Part shown: positions 1 to 9,015 of the stretch, piece after piece | Numbering within the stretch: position 1 is the stretch's first letter | How the letters are laid out: every line of letters starts with the position of its first letter | Assembly: GCF_900129275.1 (NCBI RefSeq) | Contig: NZ_FQUX01000001.1 | Location: forward strand, 682,001-746,000 | Direction of reading: 5' to 3' | Length of the DNA stretch: 64,000 nucleotides | DNA from: Arenibacter palladensis | GTDB lineage: Bacteria; Bacteroidota; Bacteroidia; Flavobacteriales; Flavobacteriaceae | The notes under the pieces: model-generated | Database searches by the model: none | What the model was told of the DNA's origin: nothing | What the model saw: the letters and a program-made list of their open reading frames with translations, nothing else | Program-made: the position numbers and the translations under genes

Positions 1-25
1 TTGAATTTGGAACTCACAAAAAATA

Positions 26-187
26 ACAACTGCCAACACTGTAAATAAAAAATTGCTGGTGTTGTGCTAAAACAAAGGTCGTTGTACGTTTGCTACGTCT
101 GATTTTACTTAACGCCAAATGGCGTCACAAGTCGGAAAATCCTCGCATGCAAACCCGGAACTTTCCTTATACAAACACGTTACCCAC
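26..187. repeat. Structured repeat with nested inverted repeats
   Basis: This non-coding stretch before the SseB-like gene holds several nested inverted repeats. CAACAC (34-39) pairs with GTGTTG (59-64). ACGCCA-AA-TGGCGT (112-125) is a perfect hairpin. GATTTT and ACTT on its left pair with AAGT and AAAATC on its right, and GTTTGC further out pairs with GCAAAC. The right edge is GTTACCCAC (179-187). The layout resembles the foldable, attC-like dispersed repeats seen between single genes in Bacteroidota, but that identity is inference. A regulatory leader is the main alternative. Confidence 0.4.
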
Positions 188-204
188 TATTTAAAAAATG
201 ATAA

Positions 205-984
205 ATGGGAATATTTGACATATTTAAAAAAAAGAAAACCGCCTCTACGTTTCCAGAAAATGAGCTGGAAAAAACACTAATGCAGGCAACAACCGATGCT
301 TCAGCAAGACATGAATTCTATCTAAAACTATTGTGGAATGAGCTAATCGTGTTAACCATTGGTCACGATAATTCTCAAGAAGGATATAGAACTTTAGAAA
401 AAGATACTAAAATTCAATTTGTAACATTCGAAAATGGTAAAATTCCCGTATTTACGTCAACAAATAGAATTTTTGACAAAGGAGTAATTAATGAAGAGGT
501 GCCATTTATTGCTTTGAAGGGTCAGAGTTTGTTCAGTTTAACTAAAGGAGCAACATTTATCCTCAATCCATATTCCGACTACGGTAAGGAACTGGTCCCA
601 AATGAAATTGAAAACTTGTTAGATGGATCAATTTTTGACCAAAACAATGAAATGACGATAGAAAAAGAAACAGAAGTACAAATTGGTCAACCAGCAAATT
701 ATCCTACTGACTTTGTAAACGCTTTAAAAATATTATTCAAGAGGAAAGACACAATTAAGGCGGCTTATTTAGCTTCAATAAAAATGGATAAAACTGAGGA
801 ACTACCTCATCTAATCATAGCTATTGACATTGAAGATGATATGTCATCAATTACAAATGAGGCTGGACCACTTGCCGAAAAGTTCATGAAAAATGAAATA
901 GTTGACTTTATTCAAATTGACAACAAAGGTGGCATTTCAGACTACTTCATAGGTAAAACAATACCTTTTTATAAAAGAAATTAA
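205..984 (+). CDS. SseB family protein
   Basis: Soluble protein of 259 residues with no signal peptide. The first half has the SseB N-terminal pattern: a segment around residues 70-125 containing FVTFENGKIPVFTS and then a stretch ending in a typical LNPYSDYGKELVP turn. The second half (about 160-255) matches the SseB C-terminal domain, with an LPHLIIAIDIEDD strand. The family is named after a protein linked to serine sensitivity in enterobacteria. Its biochemical role is unknown and no active site is recognised. The gene stands alone, between the structured repeat upstream and an inverted copy of its edge (988-996) downstream, so it may be a cassette-like acquisition. Family assignment is fairly safe; function is not. 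Confidence 0.7.
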   Translation: MGIFDIFKKKKTASTFPENELEKTLMQATTDASARHEFYLKLLWNELIVLTIGHDNSQEGYRTLEKDTKIQFVTFENGKIPVFTSTNRIFDKGVINEEVPFIALKGQSLFSLTKGATFILNPYSDYGKELVPNEIENLLDGSIFDQNNEMTIEKETEVQIGQPANYPTDFVNALKILFKRKDTIKAAYLASIKMDKTEELPHLIIAIDIEDDMSSITNEAGPLAEKFMKNEIVDFIQIDNKGGISDYFIGKTIPFYKRN

Positions 985-987
985 ACT

Positions 988-996
988 GTGGGTAAC
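988..996. repeat. Inverted partner of the 179-187 repeat
   Basis: GTGGGTAAC is the exact reverse complement of GTTACCCAC at 179-187. It begins four bases after the SseB-like stop codon, so a perfect 9-bp inverted pair brackets the gene closely. The bases that follow (TAACAATGGC) loosely resemble the left end of the repeat (TAACAACTGC, about 24-33). Nine bases is short, so chance cannot be excluded. Confidence 0.4.
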
Positions 997-1168
997 AATG
1001 GCTCCTATGAAAAGCACTAGGCCATCACCATAATTATTAGAAACTTAAGGTTAATATTTTATTTTTTTCAATCTATAATATTGATTTTGGGGCGTTGAAT
1101 TGTTGGTAACCTTTTTCTGCTGTTTGCTTGGTTGTCTATACTTCAGCACCATATATAACTTGCTCCGC

Positions 1169-1190
1169 GCCTGCCAGCAGGCATGCAGGC
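1169..1190. repeat. GC-rich palindromic repeat in the 985-1334 gap
   Basis: GCCTGC-CA-GCAGGC is a perfect palindrome, followed by ATGCAGGC which can pair with the same left arm. It is a GC island in an AT-rich intergenic region of about 350 bases. Short palindromes of this composition are often dispersed in marine flavobacterial genomes (general knowledge, not checked here). Apart from the promoter box at 1300, I see no gene in the rest of the gap. Confidence 0.4.
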
Positions 1191-1299
1191 CCTATATAAT
1201 CGATCCTAGATTAAAATTAAAAAAATCGTATTTCAATGCGCCTGCGATTTGTGAAAAGGGGGTCCTTTGAATAAATTAGGCTTTATGACCCAACACATT

Positions 1300-1307
1300 T
1301 ATATTTG
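1300..1307 (+). promoter_or_regulatory. Putative -7 box of HTCS regulator 1
   Basis: TATATTTG matches the Bacteroidota -7 consensus TAnnTTTG. It covers the TTG codon at 1305, so that codon cannot serve as the start of a transcript made from this box. No clear -33 TTG is seen at the usual distance. Confidence 0.4.
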
Positions 1308-1334
1308 CTTATATCCTGTAACAAAAGGTATTGG

Positions 1335-4300
1335 ATGCCAGTATTCTGCAAAGATGTAACCAAAGGAATGAGAGGAAATTATAAGCAAGTAGGTTTACTG
1401 TTTTTTTGGGGAGTCGTAATTTTTAGCCTTACGGCCCCATTCTCCGGGTATTCCCAAAAGTTTGAAAGGTTTTCCAACCAGCAAGGTTTTAACCAGAATA
1501 CCATTAATTCCATAGTACAGGATCGGTACGGATTTCTATGGTTTGGTACGCCGAACGGACTCATTAGGCATGATGGCTATGAATTTAAAACCTTTACCAC
1601 CCAATCCGAGAGTAACGGAAATATTCTTAGCAACGACGTTAAACAGTTATTTAAGGATAAGGATGGGTTATTGTGGATAGGAACTACCCTTGGCCTTAAT
1701 GTTTATATTCCATCACTCGAAAAATTCCTAACAGTACCCCTAAACCATAGGCTTAGTATTACTAAGATTAGTTCCGGACCGGATGGCAAAATCTGGTTTT
1801 CCGGTGAAAATGAGTTATATGTTTGCCAGCTTACGGATATACAGAATGGCGTCTTCCAGGTTTCTCATAACATCCTTGCGCCATATCCTCAAGTTCCTTA
1901 CCTAAACGATTTTGGTTTTAGGGATAAAAATTCTTTGGTGCTAGCTACTTCCAGGGGCTTGTGGAATTTATCCCTTGCCACTGGTGTTTCCGGTGCTGAT
2001 ATGGAAATCAGGGATTTGACCCAATTTATAACTTTGGAAAATGAGGTCGTTTCCTGCCTCATGAATAGAAATAATATTTTTTGGATCGGTACCGAAAAAG
2101 GCTTGTACAAGGCATCTTTTGAGGGGGAAAAGGCACATATTATCACCAATTTTGATACCGATAAAAAATTAAATTCCAAAAGCGCTATCATTATGGTAGA
2201 CGTTATTTTTGAAGACCATTCCGGCAGCGTGTGGATCGGCACAACAGATAACGGTCTCTTTAGATATATAGAGGATGGTGACAGTTTTCAACACTTTGCC
2301 TACGATCCCCGAAATACTTTTGGCATAAGCAGTCAAAATATAAATGCCCTTTTTCAGGACGATTTTAATGTGTTGTGGGTGGGTACGGCCCAAGGCGGAA
2401 TAAATAAATTGGACCTAAGCCAGAAACAATTTATGAGCTACTCCAACAATCCTTATGAGCCGCAGTCCTTGACAGATAATTTATTGACGGCGATTCTCGA
2501 GGACAGAAAGGGAAGGTTATGGTTGTCCGGTTACAACACTCCACTTTTCAGAAGTACAACTGCAGTGAACGGTCAAACCTCAAACTCGCTAAAGTTTGAA
2601 AATTTGGAAAATAGATTTCCTATTTCCGATATGGATATTGTTCGGAGCATCTATGAGGACAATAAAGGATATTTATGGTTTGGCACCGACTATTCCCTTG
2701 TAGTGTACAACCCCTTGAATGATCAATTTAAAAAGCTAAGCTTGGCTAGAGATGGCATACCACTATTAAACAACGGAATTAGAAGTATTTCCCAGATTTC
2801 GGAAAATGAAATTCTTCTATTGGGTAGCCAGCTCACGGTTGTGCAAAATCCTTGGGAGATAATAGACCGCAATAAAAACCCGGTTCTCGAGTTGAGGTCC
2901 AGCATTTCTTTGGAAAATGAAATTGGCCATATTTTCCTAAAGTCAGGTAATGGTTCATGGTGGATCGGCACCAAAAAAGGGTTGGTACATGCAAGTTATA
3001 ACGGCGAGGAAATTAAGATCCACCATAAGTACTCGCACGACAGGAATGATGAAATAAGCTTGAGCTATGAGAATGTTTTCTCCCTATTTGAAGATAATTC
3101 GGGAAATATCTGGGTAGGTACCTTTGGTGGCGGACTCAACAGAATCACTATAGATAGTTCCGGAAAACCTTCCAAAATAGAGTTTTTCCGCAAAAATGAT
3201 GTCTTGCCGGACGATGCCATCTACGGCATTTTACCAGAAGGGGATAATTATTTATGGTTAAGTTCCGATATGGGACTATTGAGATTTCATTTAAAGGACA
3301 ACACTATAGATGTATTTGATGTGCGCGATGGTCTTGCCCAGAACAACTTTAGACAAGGGGCTTTTTTTAAGGGAGGATCCGGGTATTTTTATTTTGGCGG
3401 ATTGAATGGGCTGACCATTTTTAGGCCGGAGGATATTAAACTTAACGATCAACCTCCAAAGGTTTTGATCACCGACCTTCTGGTAAACAACGAACGTGTA
3501 AGTATTGGGGAAAAACTGAATAACAGGGTAATCCTCGATAGGTCCATTTCAGAGACCACCAATATTGCCGTAAGCCAAAAGGAACAATTTATTGCCTTTG
3601 ATCTTGCCGTGGAACATACTTCAACGCCTTCCAAAAATAAAGTGGCCTATAAATTGGAGGGTTTTAATGAGGACTGGGTAACCGTCAACGAGGGCAAGAC
3701 TACGGTTACCTATACCAATTTGCCCGCCAGGAGTTATGTATTTAAGGTAAGGGCAGCCAATGGTGACGGTATTTGGAGTACGGAGACCAAAACCTTGAAC
3801 CTGAAAATATTGCCCCCTTGGTACCGGACATGGTGGAGCTATTTGCTGTTTACCTTGCTCACTGTGGGTATAGGTATTGGCATTGTCATCTATTTTTCGC
3901 AACATGAGAAATTAAAGCAACGGTTGAAATTTGAAGAATTGGACAAAGAGCGGGTGCATACCATCAATCAGGGAAAATTTCAGTATTTCACCAACATGTC
4001 CCATGAATTTAGAACACCGTTAACATTAATTGCAGGCCCTTTGGAGCGGTTGCTTACCCGAAACACAGATCCAGAAAACAATAAATATTTGGCACTTATA
4101 CAGAAAAACACCAAAAGGCTTTTGAGCCTTGCGGATCAATTAATCACTTTTCAACAAGCGGAACAAGGTCGACTGAAATTGAATTTAAGGAAGGAGACCT
4201 TAGGTGCCTTTATTAACCCCACCATTGAGGCATTTGAAAATTATGCCATTGAAAAAGACATCAATTTTACTTATAAAATTGGTTCCCCGGACGAAGAGAT

Positions 4301-5534
4301 CATCATTGATGTAGAAAAGACAGAACGGATTATCTTCAATCTACTATCCAACTCCTTTAAGAATACACCCGCCTTTGGCACTATAGGTATCGAATCGAAA
4401 ATTGATTATACCTCGGGGCAAAAAATGATATTTATAGATGTGGTAGATAGCGGTAAGGGAATTCCTGAAGAAGATCTGGAAAATATTTTCGAACGGTTCT
4501 ATCAATTGGGAAATAGGACCGATAAGGTTAGCGGTGGTGGAATAGGCCTATCATTTTGCAAATCCTTGGTGAATTTACTGGATGGTGAGATTTCCGTAAA
4601 AAGTAATCCTGGGGTAGAGACCCGCTTTTCGGTCATATTACCTTCCAAATCCCTAAAGGAATACAAGGAGGACGAAATAGATTTTTCCAAAAAGTCCTTT
4701 GTGGATGATTGGATTCCCCTGTCCTCCAAAATTACTGAGGATAACTTAGCTTCGCCAAGTAATAATGGTAGCAAAAGGAAATATTCAATTTTGTTGGTGG
4801 AAAATGAAGTGGATGTACAGACCTTTTTAAAGGGTACTCTTTCGGAAAAATATAATATTGAAGTAGCAAACAATGGGATCGAAGGGCTCGAAAAAATAAA
4901 AAGTAATGAGCCAGATCTGGTCATTAGCGATGTAATGATGCCCGGGATGGACGGTTTTGAGTTGTGCGAGAAAATAAAATCCGATCCTGATCTCAGCCAT
5001 ATTCGCGTGTTGCTCTTAACGGCATTGAACGAGAACGAAGATATGATCAAAGGACTCGAATTTGGAGCCGATGAATATATTGGCAAACCTTTTTCATTGA
5101 GACACCTTGAGCTAAGGATCGAAAAATTGATTGAGACCAGAGAACGCTTAAAGGAGTATTTTTCAAAGAATAGCAAGCTTCCCAAGAATGCTGTCGGAAT
5201 TTCGACCAGGGATAAGGAATTTTTGGGCAATACCATTGCCATCATGGAAAAAAATATTTCGGATTCCAATTTTGGGGTCGAAGAGCTCGCCCAGGAAATA
5301 GGACTTAGTACCTCGCACTTCTATCGACGCCTTAAACAGCTTACCGGTCAGGCTCCCAATGTCTATTTAAGAAATTTTAGACTACAAAGAGCAGCGGAAC
5401 TCTTAGGCCATAACGAAGGCTATAACGTGGCCGAGGTTATGTATCAAATTGGTATAGAATCCAATTCCTATTTTTCCACAGCTTTTAAAAAACTCCACGG
5501 GGTTTCTCCTTCCGAATTTACCAAGACAAATTGA
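1335..5534 (+). CDS. Hybrid two-component system regulator (HTCS) 1
   Basis: One-piece sensor, kinase and transcription factor of about 1,400 residues. Order: signal peptide; a long periplasmic region of two-component-regulator propeller repeats (many LWIGT/LWFGT motifs); a Y_Y_Y domain (about 765-830); a membrane helix (about 833-855); a histidine kinase with MSHEFRTPL (phospho-His 890) and an ATPase domain with N box and GGGIGL; a receiver with ISDVMMPGMDG (Asp about 1198); and an AraC-type DNA-binding domain at the C terminus. Family members bind an oligosaccharide in the periplasm and switch on their PUL. ATG 1335 or ATG 1368 is the start; a TTG at 1305 lies inside the -7 box. It precedes the esterase/GH29/sulfatase operon and is the likely activator at the TTGGTC-type operators. 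Confidence 0.93.
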   Translation: MPVFCKDVTKGMRGNYKQVGLLFFWGVVIFSLTAPFSGYSQKFERFSNQQGFNQNTINSIVQDRYGFLWFGTPNGLIRHDGYEFKTFTTQSESNGNILSNDVKQLFKDKDGLLWIGTTLGLNVYIPSLEKFLTVPLNHRLSITKISSGPDGKIWFSGENELYVCQLTDIQNGVFQVSHNILAPYPQVPYLNDFGFRDKNSLVLATSRGLWNLSLATGVSGADMEIRDLTQFITLENEVVSCLMNRNNIFWIGTEKGLYKASFEGEKAHIITNFDTDKKLNSKSAIIMVDVIFEDHSGSVWIGTTDNGLFRYIEDGDSFQHFAYDPRNTFGISSQNINALFQDDFNVLWVGTAQGGINKLDLSQKQFMSYSNNPYEPQSLTDNLLTAILEDRKGRLWLSGYNTPLFRSTTAVNGQTSNSLKFENLENRFPISDMDIVRSIYEDNKGYLWFGTDYSLVVYNPLNDQFKKLSLARDGIPLLNNGIRSISQISENEILLLGSQLTVVQNPWEIIDRNKNPVLELRSSISLENEIGHIFLKSGNGSWWIGTKKGLVHASYNGEEIKIHHKYSHDRNDEISLSYENVFSLFEDNSGNIWVGTFGGGLNRITIDSSGKPSKIEFFRKNDVLPDDAIYGILPEGDNYLWLSSDMGLLRFHLKDNTIDVFDVRDGLAQNNFRQGAFFKGGSGYFYFGGLNGLTIFRPEDIKLNDQPPKVLITDLLVNNERVSIGEKLNNRVILDRSISETTNIAVSQKEQFIAFDLAVEHTSTPSKNKVAYKLEGFNEDWVTVNEGKTTVTYTNLPARSYVFKVRAANGDGIWSTETKTLNLKILPPWYRTWWSYLLFTLLTVGIGIGIVIYFSQHEKLKQRLKFEELDKERVHTINQGKFQYFTNMSHEFRTPLTLIAGPLERLLTRNTDPENNKYLALIQKNTKRLLSLADQLITFQQAEQGRLKLNLRKETLGAFINPTIEAFENYAIEKDINFTYKIGSPDEEIIIDVEKTERIIFNLLSNSFKNTPAFGTIGIESKIDYTSGQKMIFIDVVDSGKGIPEEDLENIFERFYQLGNRTDKVSGGGIGLSFCKSLVNLLDGEISVKSNPGVETRFSVILPSKSLKEYKEDEIDFSKKSFVDDWIPLSSKITEDNLASPSNNGSKRKYSILLVENEVDVQTFLKGTLSEKYNIEVANNGIEGLEKIKSNEPDLVISDVMMPGMDGFELCEKIKSDPDLSHIRVLLLTALNENEDMIKGLEFGADEYIGKPFSLRHLELRIEKLIETRERLKEYFSKNSKLPKNAVGISTRDKEFLGNTIAIMEKNISDSNFGVEELAQEIGLSTSHFYRRLKQLTGQAPNVYLRNFRLQRAAELLGHNEGYNVAEVMYQIGIESNSYFSTAFKKLHGVSPSEFTKTN

Positions 5535-5669
5535 TGATGATTCTATACATGGAATAATATTGTCGGCTCACTTTTTGGGTAGGTCATATAAATCAATATC
5601 AACAATAACCTAGTTTTTGAAGGTTGTTTTGGTGATATGGTTTTATCCTATGGTTTCAATACAAGTGGA

Positions 5670-5736
5670 TTGGTTGAAATAAGCAAAGGATTGGTCGAAA
5701 AGAGAAGGCCTTCTCGCAATTCCCTAATTAGATTTG
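5670..5736 (+). promoter_or_regulatory. Class 2 operator and promoter of the esterase operon
   Basis: Two direct repeats, TTGGTTGAAA (5670-5679) and TTGGTCGAAA (5691-5700), are spaced 21 bp, two helical turns, with AGCAAA between them. A TAGATTTG -7 box (5729-5736) starts 59 bp after the first repeat. The same arrangement, with the same 59-bp distance, lies before the sulfatase at 13912. AraC-type regulators commonly bind direct repeats about 21 bp apart, so this is inferred to be the HTCS 1 binding site. Confidence 0.65.
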
Positions 5737-5801
5737 ACCTAATTAAGAACTACGCACCAAATTTATTGGGTCACGGTTTTCAAAAGGTTTTAAAATCAAT
5801 A

Positions 5802-7121
5802 ATGCGATATTTTGTATATACATTCCTGGTACAATATAGGCTTCCCGTTAAAAGGCATATTTTAGGGTTCCTTCTATTGTTTTTGGCTATTTGCAATAGA
5901 GCGGAAGGTCAATCCAATGCTCTATATGGACCACTTGGGGTAAAAACAGAACTTGCAAAAGCCGGGGTATGGAATACCCCAAGTTTTGATTTTACCAATG
6001 ATTTTGAAGCGTACAAACAGTTTTCAAATATAAAAGGCCTTTTTTTTAAAGGGTTGGATTATAATGGAAATCAGACCAAGGTATTTTGCTGGTACGGGGT
6101 GCCCAATGGACTTTCAAAAGGGGAAAAAAGACCAGCTGTGGTCTTGGTTCATGGTGGTGGCGGTACCGCTTTTCCGGAATGGGTCAAGGAATGGACAGAT
6201 AGAGGGTATATCGCTATTGCGGTAGCTTTGGAGGGCCAGGTTCCTGGTGAAAAAATGGAACATACTAGTGGGGAAAAACTATGGCCCGGCCATGAATTTT
6301 CCGGACCGCGAAGAATAGGATTTTTTGAGGATGTTGTTATTAAAAAGTTGCAGGACCAATGGTTTTATCACGCCGTTGGAGACGTAATGCTGGCCACCAG
6401 TTTACTTAAAAGTTTTCCGGAAGTAGATGCCAAGAGCATAGGTATTAGCGGAATTTCTTGGGGAGGCATTCTTACAAATGTGATTACGGGCATTGATGAC
6501 CGTTATGCCTTTGCCATTCCGGTATACGGTTGCGGTTTTTTGCATGAAACTCCACATTATAGCCACCTCTTAACCCTTTTGAGTAAGGAACAACAGCAGT
6601 TCTACCTTCAAAATTGGGAGCCTTCTTTGTACATCCCATTACAGGAGCAACCTACCTTATTTGTTAACGGCACCAATGATTTTCATTTCACTATGAACAG
6701 CTTCACTAAAACGTATCTAGCTTCCAAAAACGAAAAGTACCTCTATGTTGAACATAATATGAAACACGGGCATAGCCCTGGTTGGGAACCGGAAGAAATT
6801 TACGCTTTTGCAGATTATGTTGTAAAGAAGGGTGAGCGCTTCTTAAAGCCAAAGTTTAAGAGGCTAAAGAGAAATAACGAATTGGTATATGGGTATAATG
6901 GAAAAGTAACGGAAGCTGTTCTATATACTACCTCCGATACGGCGGATTGGGGTAGGGACAATTATACATGGCAGCCAATTAGCATGCGTTTTTCCGATTC
7001 CAAGAAAATAATTTCGGCAACATTGCCCAAAAATGCACAGGCCTATTTTGTCAACATCATTGATTCTAAAGGGCATATATATAGTTCTCCCATGCGAATG
7101 GTCAAGAAAAATAGTTACTAG
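5802..7121 (+). CDS. Exported alpha/beta-hydrolase esterase
   Basis: Secreted alpha/beta hydrolase, probably an acetyl or acyl esterase acting on polysaccharide. ATG 5802 opens a signal peptide (hydrophobic stretch, then an EGQ cleavage region). An ATG at 5637 lies upstream of the inferred promoter box and is rejected. Visible features are the oxyanion-loop motif VHGGGG, the nucleophile elbow GISWGG (Ser 219), an acid region in VNGTNDF, and the catalytic-His region KHGHSPGW. A C-terminal beta-rich extension of about 90 residues follows, as in PhoPQ-activated-pathogenicity-type and acetyl xylan esterase-like proteins. It is the first gene of an operon with GH29, SASA, GH29-like and sulfatase genes. 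The exact substrate is not known. Confidence 0.75.
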   Translation: MRYFVYTFLVQYRLPVKRHILGFLLLFLAICNRAEGQSNALYGPLGVKTELAKAGVWNTPSFDFTNDFEAYKQFSNIKGLFFKGLDYNGNQTKVFCWYGVPNGLSKGEKRPAVVLVHGGGGTAFPEWVKEWTDRGYIAIAVALEGQVPGEKMEHTSGEKLWPGHEFSGPRRIGFFEDVVIKKLQDQWFYHAVGDVMLATSLLKSFPEVDAKSIGISGISWGGILTNVITGIDDRYAFAIPVYGCGFLHETPHYSHLLTLLSKEQQQFYLQNWEPSLYIPLQEQPTLFVNGTNDFHFTMNSFTKTYLASKNEKYLYVEHNMKHGHSPGWEPEEIYAFADYVVKKGERFLKPKFKRLKRNNELVYGYNGKVTEAVLYTTSDTADWGRDNYTWQPISMRFSDSKKIISATLPKNAQAYFVNIIDSKGHIYSSPMRMVKKNSY

Positions 7122-7185
7122 CAAATTCGCATATAAGATATTGGACCTAAGTAAATAAACATAAATCTATTAATAACAGCAAACA

Positions 7186-8997
7186 ATGAATTTAAAAATT
7201 GGGAAGAGGCAATCCATATTGCTATTGATGGCACTTGTACTGCACGTTGGTACTATTTTGGGACAAGAAAAGCAAAATGGAAAGTCAATGGACGAAATGT
7301 GGGGCGAACAGAACACTTTGGGAGCGGATGCCCCCGCCTCCAGGACGGCACTATTTGATGATGGCAATTACGCCATGTTCATCCATTGGGGTATTTACTC
7401 CAACATTGCCAACAAATGGAAGGATAGTACCTATTACGGCATAAGTGAGTGGATCATGAATCCTAGAAGGGCCAATATTCCGGTAGATGAATATATCGCA
7501 GAGGCAAAAAACTTCAACCCGGTAAATTTTGATGCCAAGGCTATTGCGCAACTGGCCAAGGATGCAGGAATGAAATATGTTGTTGTTACCAGCAAGCACC
7601 ATGACGGTTTTGCCATGTATAATTCCAAAAGCAATGATTTCAATATTGTAAAGGCTACTCCCTTTGCCAGGGATCCCATGAAAGAATTGTCCAAGGCCTG
7701 TAAAGAATTGGGGCTTGGATTCGGTTTTTATTATTCCCACAATCAGGACTGGACCTTTCCGGGGGGCAATGGCGGACCCAAGGTCAATGAAAAAGGTAAA
7801 GAGGTAGATTTCGATTATTACTTTAAGAAAAAATGTCTTCCGCAGGTAAAGGAGATCGTGACCGAATATGGGGATATTGCCATGGTCTGGTTTGATACTC
7901 CCGGCAATATGGAGAAAAAATATGTAGCTGAATTGGTGGATGTAGTCCGCAAGCACCAACCGAACGCCATGATTTCTGGAAGGGCGGGCCACGGATTGGG
8001 AGATTATAAATCCCTAGGCGATATGAACATTCCCGTTAAAAATATAGGGGGACTATGGGAGACGGTAGATGTTACCAACGACTCTTGGGGATATGCCTGG
8101 TACGATGAGAATTGGAAGGGTCCCAAACGTATTTTAAAGAGTATAATTTCTACGGTTGCCAGGGGAGGTACCTATATGTTGAATGTTGGGCCTGCGCCGG
8201 ATGGCAGTATTCCAACTGAGGCACAGGAATCCTTAAGGGCTTCAGGGGAATGGATCAACAAGTACCCGCAGGTGGTCTATAAGACCGGTTCTTCGCCATG
8301 GGGCCGAAAGTTACCCTGGGGAGATGTTACCATAGCAGCGGATGGCAAGTTGAATCTCTGCGTGTACGAATGGCCTTTGGATGGTAAATTATGGCTTCCA
8401 GGCCTAAAAAATAATATTATCTTCGCAAAGCTATTGGTAAACGGGGAGTCTATAGCATTGGAGACCTCCAAGGAGGGGGATTGGGCCGTGATAAGCCTTC
8501 CGGCCAAGCGTCCAGAAAGATTGATTTCCGTAATCGAGCTTGAGGTAGAGGGGCGCCCAGAAGTGGATGGCAGACTTAGTTTAGACCCTGTTTTTGCTAC
8601 AGAGCTTCCAGTGGATTTTGCCAAGGCAGAAGGTGCAGCCATCACCGAAAAAAGGTGGATGGAAAAGTTCGGGGAGTGGAAACATATTGAACAGGCCCAA
8701 GATTGGACAGACAAGGGTAAGGTGACTTGGAAGGTAATGGTGAAGGAGCCCGGTGATTACCAAACGGAACTGAATTATGCTGGATCTGGCCGCTTGGTAT
8801 GGAGAATTACTTCGGAAGAAGGAAAGGTTATACAGAATCAGCAGAACTCATCGGAGGTCTATAATTATTATGAAATGGGGCTTTTAAAATTTGAAACGCC
8901 GGGAGAACATACCATAACGGTTACTTTGGTAGACGGAAATAGGAAAAGTGCCAGCCTTAAAGAAATCCGATTGACCCCTGCCGCAAGTATGGAATAA
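7186..8997 (+). CDS. GH29 alpha-L-fucosidase
   Basis: Secreted fucosidase of 603 residues with an N-terminal signal peptide (ending near ILGQ). The GH29 barrel is clear: YAMFIHWGIYS near residue 60, KHHDGF (His 138, His 139), and MVWFDTPG with the predicted nucleophile Asp 237. After the barrel comes a beta-sandwich and then a further C-terminal beta domain (about 480-600), longer than in minimal family members. Family enzymes release terminal alpha-L-fucose by a retaining mechanism. It sits 64 bp behind the esterase gene and 18 bp before the next gene, in the class 2 operon. Confidence 0.9.
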   Translation: MNLKIGKRQSILLLMALVLHVGTILGQEKQNGKSMDEMWGEQNTLGADAPASRTALFDDGNYAMFIHWGIYSNIANKWKDSTYYGISEWIMNPRRANIPVDEYIAEAKNFNPVNFDAKAIAQLAKDAGMKYVVVTSKHHDGFAMYNSKSNDFNIVKATPFARDPMKELSKACKELGLGFGFYYSHNQDWTFPGGNGGPKVNEKGKEVDFDYYFKKKCLPQVKEIVTEYGDIAMVWFDTPGNMEKKYVAELVDVVRKHQPNAMISGRAGHGLGDYKSLGDMNIPVKNIGGLWETVDVTNDSWGYAWYDENWKGPKRILKSIISTVARGGTYMLNVGPAPDGSIPTEAQESLRASGEWINKYPQVVYKTGSSPWGRKLPWGDVTIAADGKLNLCVYEWPLDGKLWLPGLKNNIIFAKLLVNGESIALETSKEGDWAVISLPAKRPERLISVIELEVEGRPEVDGRLSLDPVFATELPVDFAKAEGAAITEKRWMEKFGEWKHIEQAQDWTDKGKVTWKVMVKEPGDYQTELNYAGSGRLVWRITSEEGKVIQNQQNSSEVYNYYEMGLLKFETPGEHTITVTLVDGNRKSASLKEIRLTPAASME

Positions 8998-9015
8998 AAC
9001 AGATAATTTATAATA

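Noticed and set aside
1264-1276. CCTTTGAATAAAT upstream of HTCS 1, similar to half of a class 1 operator
   Set aside because: There is no second repeat 21 bp away and the match is partial, so it is taken as chance.
1305-1334. TTG start at 1305 for HTCS 1
   Set aside because: It lies inside a TATATTTG -7 box (1300-1307), and ATG 1335 or 1368 with a good signal peptide is available.
4502-5269. Long minus-strand ORF of 255 codons
   Set aside because: It is a shadow of the HTCS 1 kinase/receiver region on the opposite strand, with low-complexity Ser/Phe-rich translation.
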